Positions 6,277 to 8,409 of a stretch of 8,409 bases of DNA are shown piece after piece. Location of the stretch: positions 1 to 8,409 of the forward strand of contig JAKSSQ010000074.1 of the NCBI GenBank assembly GCA_024403005.1, read 5' to 3'. Position numbers and translations under genes: made by a program. Source of the stretch: Clostridia bacterium. GTDB lineage: Bacteria > Bacillota > Clostridia > Peptostreptococcales > Anaerovoracaceae. The notes under the pieces were generated by a model, which worked only from the letters and a program-made list of their open reading frames with translations, searched no databases and was not told the origin of the DNA. Within the stretch, counting starts at the first letter, position 1. Each line of letters opens with the position of its first letter.

Positions 6277-6750
6277 TTACTTAGCTGCTTCGATTACAGC
6301 GATCATTTCGTCCTTCTTGAGCTTGGAATCTACTTCGATGCCCTTAGCTGCTGCATATTCTGCAAGCTGAGCCTTTGTCATAGAAGAAAGAGAAACTGCT
6401 TCTTCCTTAGCTTCTGCCTTGGGAGCTGCCTTTACTCCGGGAGCTGCGATGCTCTTGATTACAAGTTCTGTATAGGGCTGTCTGTGGCCCTGCTTCTTTC
6501 TGTAGTCCTTCTTAGCCTTGTACTTGAAAATGATAACCTTGTCAGCCTTGCCATTTTCAACTACTTCTGCTGCTACGCATGCACCTTCAATATAGGGTGC
6601 ACCTACTACTGTTTCGCCTTCGCCGCCTACTACCAGAACCTTGTCCAGTGTTACTGCTGCGCCTGCTTCTGCGTTGAGCTTTTCAACGCGAATCTTGTCT
6701 CCTTCGGAAACACGGTATTGCTTACCGCCGGTTGCAATTACTGCATACAT
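6277..6750 (-). CDS. rplU: Ribosomal protein L21 with C-terminal helical extension
   Basis: 157 residues, against about 100-105 for usual L21. Residues 1-102 are ordinary L21: MYAVIATGGKQYRVSEGDKI at the start and YRKKQGHRQPYTELVIKSI at 83-101, the rRNA-binding signature. Residues about 103-118 form an Ala/Lys/Glu/Pro linker. Residues about 122-157 (SSMTKAQLAEYAAAKGIEVD, then SKLKKDEMIAVIEAAK) look like a two-helix SAP or Rho-N-type module: a helix after a Thr cap, a GI turn, then a basic SKLKKDEMI helix. Such modules bind nucleic acid in other proteins; the role here is inference. ATG 6750 gives the conserved MYAVI start and has GGAGG at 6765-6761, 10 nt upstream. It is the first gene of its transcript, followed by rpmA after 24 nt. 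Confidence 0.97.
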   Translation of the reverse strand: MYAVIATGGKQYRVSEGDKIRVEKLNAEAGAAVTLDKVLVVGGEGETVVGAPYIEGACVAAEVVENGKADKVIIFKYKAKKDYRKKQGHRQPYTELVIKSIAAPGVKAAPKAEAKEEAVSLSSMTKAQLAEYAAAKGIEVDSKLKKDEMIAVIEAAK

Positions 6751-6831
6751 GATATTCTTACCTCCTCTATCCGGTCTCGCCATTGGGGGTGGCATAAAAG
6801 CACTTCAAAATTACCCACTCAGTGCGGCAAC
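6751..6831 (-). promoter_or_regulatory. Untranslated leader of rplU, possible ribosomal-protein autoregulatory RNA
   Basis: About 80 nt separate the predicted transcription start (near 6831) from the rplU ATG. The leader holds short complementary blocks that could pair in alternative ways: GTGG (6818-6815) with CCAC (6792-6789), or GGGT (6816-6813) with ACCC (6790-6787). These are followed by a purine-rich GGCGAGACCGG block just before the ribosome binding site. Many Bacillota have a structured L21 leader at this position. The layout fits, but I cannot confirm a match to that RNA family by eye. Confidence 0.4.
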
Positions 6832-6837
6832 GCTAAA

Positions 6838-6866
6838 AGTATAGCAGAACATCTATACCCCGTCAA
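6838..6866 (-). promoter_or_regulatory. Sigma-A type promoter of rplU-rpmA
   Basis: On the minus strand TTGACG (6866-6861), a 17-bp spacer, then TATACT (6843-6838). Both hexamers are one base off consensus at ideal spacing. The AT-rich stretch just upstream (down to the recA stop) could serve as an UP element. This gives strong transcription, as expected for ribosomal protein genes. Confidence 0.85.
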
Positions 6867-6873
6867 GAAAATT

Positions 6874-6889
6874 TTTACATTTTTGTAAA
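6874..6889 (-). terminator. Weak AT-rich hairpin after recA
   Basis: TTTACA-AAAA-TGTAAA is a perfect 6-bp dyad 5 nt after the recA stop codon, followed by AAATTTTC. With one GC pair and no clean T run it would be a poor terminator. It lies only 7 bp upstream of the rplU -35 box, so read-through from recA into rplU seems possible. Confidence 0.3.
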
Positions 6890-6894
6890 CAAAT

Positions 6895-7968
6895 TTAGTC
6901 GATGATAACACCGTCTTCGTCTACCTTAATTTCGTCGGAATCGTCCACAAGGCTGTCGTCTCTCTTGGGTACGAACTTGTCCTTGATTTCCTTTTCCAGC
7001 TCTTCCATAACACCGGGATGTTCGTCCAGGTAAGTCTTTACGTTTTCTCTGCCCTGGCCGATTCTTTCGCCCTTCATGCTGTACCATGCGCCGGACTTTT
7101 CGATGAGACCTGCTTCTACTGCGCAGTCCAGAATATCTCCTGCCTTGGAGATGCCCTTGCCGTACATGATATCGAATTCTGTCATCTTGAACGGAGGTGC
7201 AACCTTGTTCTTAACGATCTTAACTCTTGTTCTGTTGCCTACTACTGTATCGCCAACCTTGATGGATTCCACTCTTCTTACGTCGAGACGTACGGAGCTG
7301 TAGAACTTGAGAGCGCGGCCGCCTGTTGTAGTTTCGGGATTGCCGAACATTACGCCAACCTTTTCTCTCAGCTGGTTGATGAAGATTACTGTAGTATTTG
7401 TCTTATTAACAACGCCTGTAAGCTTTCTGAGTGCCTGAGACATGAGTCTTGCCTGGAGACCTACGTGGGAATCTCCCATGTCTCCCTGGATTTCTGCCTT
7501 GGGAACCAGAGCAGCTACGGAGTCGATTACTACTACGGAAATAGCGCCGGATCTTACCAGCATTTCGCAGATTTCAAGAGCGTCTTCGCCTGTATCCGGC
7601 TGAGAAACGAGCAGGTTGTCGATATCTACGCCGATGCCCTTAGCATACACGGGGTCCAGAGCGTGTTCTGCATCGATGAATGCTGCTCTGCCGCCGTCTT
7701 TCTGGGATTCTGCGATTACGTGCAGAGCCAGTGTAGTCTTACCGGAGGATTCCGGTCCGTAGATTTCGATGATTCTTCCCTTGGGAAGACCGCCGATGCC
7801 GCATGCGATGTCCAGACTTACGGAACCTGTGGAAACAGCTTCTACGTTAAGTCTTGCAGAGCTGTCGCCGAGAGACATAATGGAACCTTTGCCGAATCTC
7901 TTATCGATCTGGGCAAGAGCTGCCTCCAGCGCCTTATCTCTATCGCTCATATCTGTTTTTACTGCCAT
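6895..7968 (-). CDS. recA: RecA recombinase
   Basis: 357 residues, close to the 353 of E. coli RecA. Walker A is GPESSGKT (71-78), the catalytic Glu is in FIDAEHALDP (Glu101), and Walker B ends in VVVIDS with Asp149. DNA-binding loop L1 lies around EIQGDMGDSHVGLQ (159-172) and loop L2 around INQLREKVGVMFGNPETTTG (197-216). The C-terminal domain ends in an acidic tail (DDSDEIKVDEDGVIID), which modulates DNA binding in this family. RecA forms filaments on single-stranded DNA, drives strand exchange and triggers LexA self-cleavage. ATG 7968 (MAVKTDMSDRDK) was chosen because GGAAAGG stands 9 nt ahead. A longer frame from an alternative codon at 8007 adds 13 unlike residues and would start in the SOS-box region. 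Its own promoter and SOS box show damage control. Confidence 0.98.
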   Translation of the reverse strand: MAVKTDMSDRDKALEAALAQIDKRFGKGSIMSLGDSSARLNVEAVSTGSVSLDIACGIGGLPKGRIIEIYGPESSGKTTLALHVIAESQKDGGRAAFIDAEHALDPVYAKGIGVDIDNLLVSQPDTGEDALEICEMLVRSGAISVVVIDSVAALVPKAEIQGDMGDSHVGLQARLMSQALRKLTGVVNKTNTTVIFINQLREKVGVMFGNPETTTGGRALKFYSSVRLDVRRVESIKVGDTVVGNRTRVKIVKNKVAPPFKMTEFDIMYGKGISKAGDILDCAVEAGLIEKSGAWYSMKGERIGQGRENVKTYLDEHPGVMEELEKEIKDKFVPKRDDSLVDDSDEIKVDEDGVIID

Positions 7969-7977
7969 ATATTTTAA

Positions 7978-7996
7978 CCTTTCCGGCCCGAAGGCC
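7978..7996 (-). promoter_or_regulatory. recA ribosome binding site with abutting UUCG hairpin
   Basis: The ribosome binding site GGAAAGG (7984-7978) is directly preceded by GGCC-TTCG-GGCC (7996-7985), a 4-bp GC stem with a C(UUCG)G loop. The hairpin ends exactly where the binding site begins. It might stabilise the mRNA 5' end or tune initiation; this is inference. Confidence 0.5.
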
Positions 7997-8008
7997 TGTA
8001 ATTTCAAT

Positions 8009-8028
8009 AAAAGAACATTTGTTCTTTT
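8009..8028. promoter_or_regulatory. LexA (SOS) operator of recA
   Basis: GAAC-ATTT-GTTC at 8013-8024 matches the Gram-positive LexA/DinR core GAAC-N4-GTTC exactly. The dyad extends to 8-bp perfect arms (AAAAGAAC / GTTCTTTT, 8009-8028). It lies 6 bp downstream of the recA -10 box, covering the expected transcription start, so bound LexA would block RNA polymerase. The outer bases are A/T rather than the CG often seen in Bacillus boxes. Confidence 0.88.
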
Positions 8029-8030
8029 TT

Positions 8031-8059
8031 ATAATACACTACTTCAATCAGCTGGTCAA
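8031..8059 (-). promoter_or_regulatory. Sigma-A type promoter of recA
   Basis: On the minus strand TTGACC (8059-8054), a 17-bp spacer, and TATTAT (8036-8031). Both hexamers are one base off consensus. The LexA box starts just after the -10. Confidence 0.85.
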
Positions 8060-8062
8060 GTA

Positions 8063-8076
8063 ATTTTAATTAAAAT
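8063..8076. promoter_or_regulatory. AT-rich palindrome upstream of recA -35 (possible UP element)
   Basis: ATTTTAATTAAAAT is a perfect 14-bp palindrome of only A/T, 4 bp upstream of the recA -35 box, in the position contacted by the RNA polymerase alpha subunit. The wider 8060-8139 interval is AT-rich with no clear cinA terminator. Confidence 0.35.
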
Positions 8077-8139
8077 ACTACACTAAAATTACCATAATTT
8101 ACCAATTAAAGCAAGGCTGAAATTTACAGATTTATCCAG

Positions 8140-8409
8140 TTATTCTTCAAACTTTTTATTGAACAGAACCTTGTAGATTTCCTTGAACATGTTGAATGTT
8201 GCATCTCTTCTGATTCTGCCTCTGTCGCCGTAGTTTCTGTAGTGTTCGGATACAGTGGTTTCACCCTTATAGTAGACGCCGATATAATATCTGCCTACTT
8301 CCTTGCCCTCATCCGGGTTGGGACCTGCATTGCCGGTCACGGATACGCAGAGGTCGCAGCCGGTCTTCTTGTGCAGACCTTCTGCCATTTCTTCTGCGCA
8401 CTGCGGGCT
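8140..8409 (-). CDS. cinA: CinA C-terminal domain (competence/damage-inducible protein or NMN amidohydrolase), cut by window edge
   Basis: 89 codons plus stop are visible; the N-terminal part lies beyond the right edge. The residues fit the CinA C-terminal domain: CAEEMAEGLHKKTGCD, then the core CVSVTGNAGPNPDEGKEVGR, then YYIGVYYKG, and a final helical RIRRDATFNMFKEIYKVLFN. This domain deamidates nicotinamide mononucleotide in characterised members (PncC type). Full CinA proteins add an N-terminal molybdopterin-binding-like domain, and whether this one does cannot be seen here. The family core is usually TG-I/F-AGP and this copy has Asn (TGNAGP), a mild variant. The position directly upstream of recA is the classic Gram-positive cinA-recA arrangement, but recA has its own promoter and lies 171 bp away. 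Confidence 0.9.
   Translation of the reverse strand, partial: SPQCAEEMAEGLHKKTGCDLCVSVTGNAGPNPDEGKEVGRYYIGVYYKGETTVSEHYRNYGDRGRIRRDATFNMFKEIYKVLFNKKFEE

Noticed and set aside
6751..6795. 15-residue N-terminal extension of L21
   Set aside because: It uses a non-ATG codon, reads through the strong GGAGG site, and L21 starts at the conserved MYAVI.
6115..6888. Plus-strand open frame covering rplU, rpmA and the rplU promoter region (257 codons)
   Set aside because: It crosses two ribosomal genes, a promoter and a leader, and its Cys/Leu-rich translation looks like a membrane protein only because of the complement of Lys/Glu/Ala codons.
7018..7977. Long open frame on the plus strand opposite recA (319 codons)
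   Set aside because: It mirrors recA codon bias, its protein is rich in Cys, Ser and Tyr with no family features, and recA is unmistakable on the other strand.
7969..8007. 13-residue N-terminal extension of RecA
   Set aside because: It would be translated from the 5' leader next to the SOS box, contains the UUCG hairpin and ribosome binding site, and is not found in RecA proteins.

Overview
This 8.4 kb window is a chromosomal housekeeping region from a low-to-medium GC Gram-positive anaerobe, most likely a clostridial member of the Bacillota. The evidence is a GAAC-N4-GTTC SOS operator at recA, a cinA-recA arrangement, a ribosomal L21/L27-Obg cluster, and the paired radical-SAM proteins TIGR03960/TIGR03936, which sit beside rplU in many Clostridia. 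The genus cannot be fixed from the sequence. All eight genes are on the minus strand, so transcription runs from high to low coordinates. I see no mobile element, tRNA, rRNA or CRISPR array.

In transcription order: (1) the C-terminal end of cinA enters from the right edge (8409-8140). (2) recA (7968-6895) has its own strong promoter, and a perfect SOS box lies over the likely transcription start. (3) A second strong promoter (6866-6838) drives rplU and rpmA through a leader of about 80 nt. This pair ends at a very strong terminator (5985-5957). (4) obg, TIGR03960, TIGR03936 and a YibE/F membrane protein follow. The first three are joined by 8-nt ATG/stop overlaps and the fourth sits 9 nt behind, and the unit ends at a UUCG-loop terminator (646-621). 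No clear promoter is visible in front of obg, so partial read-through of the rpmA terminator is the simplest supply. (5) An intergenic stretch of about 175 bp holds two near-identical 32-bp repeats and an extended -10 promoter. It leads into the start of rmuC (477-1), which runs off the left edge.

Functionally the window combines DNA repair and recombination (RecA, RmuC, perhaps the NMN-deamidase-type CinA domain) with ribosome structure and assembly (L21, L27, Obg) and two conserved but poorly understood proteins of the radical-SAM pair. I found no convincing undescribed system. The points most worth a second look are an L21 with an added C-terminal helical domain resembling SAP/Rho-N modules, an L27 without the cleavable N-terminal extension usual in Bacillota together with absence of the prp gene between rplU and rpmA, a shuffled order of the rplU-obg cluster, and the twin intergenic repeat upstream of rmuC.
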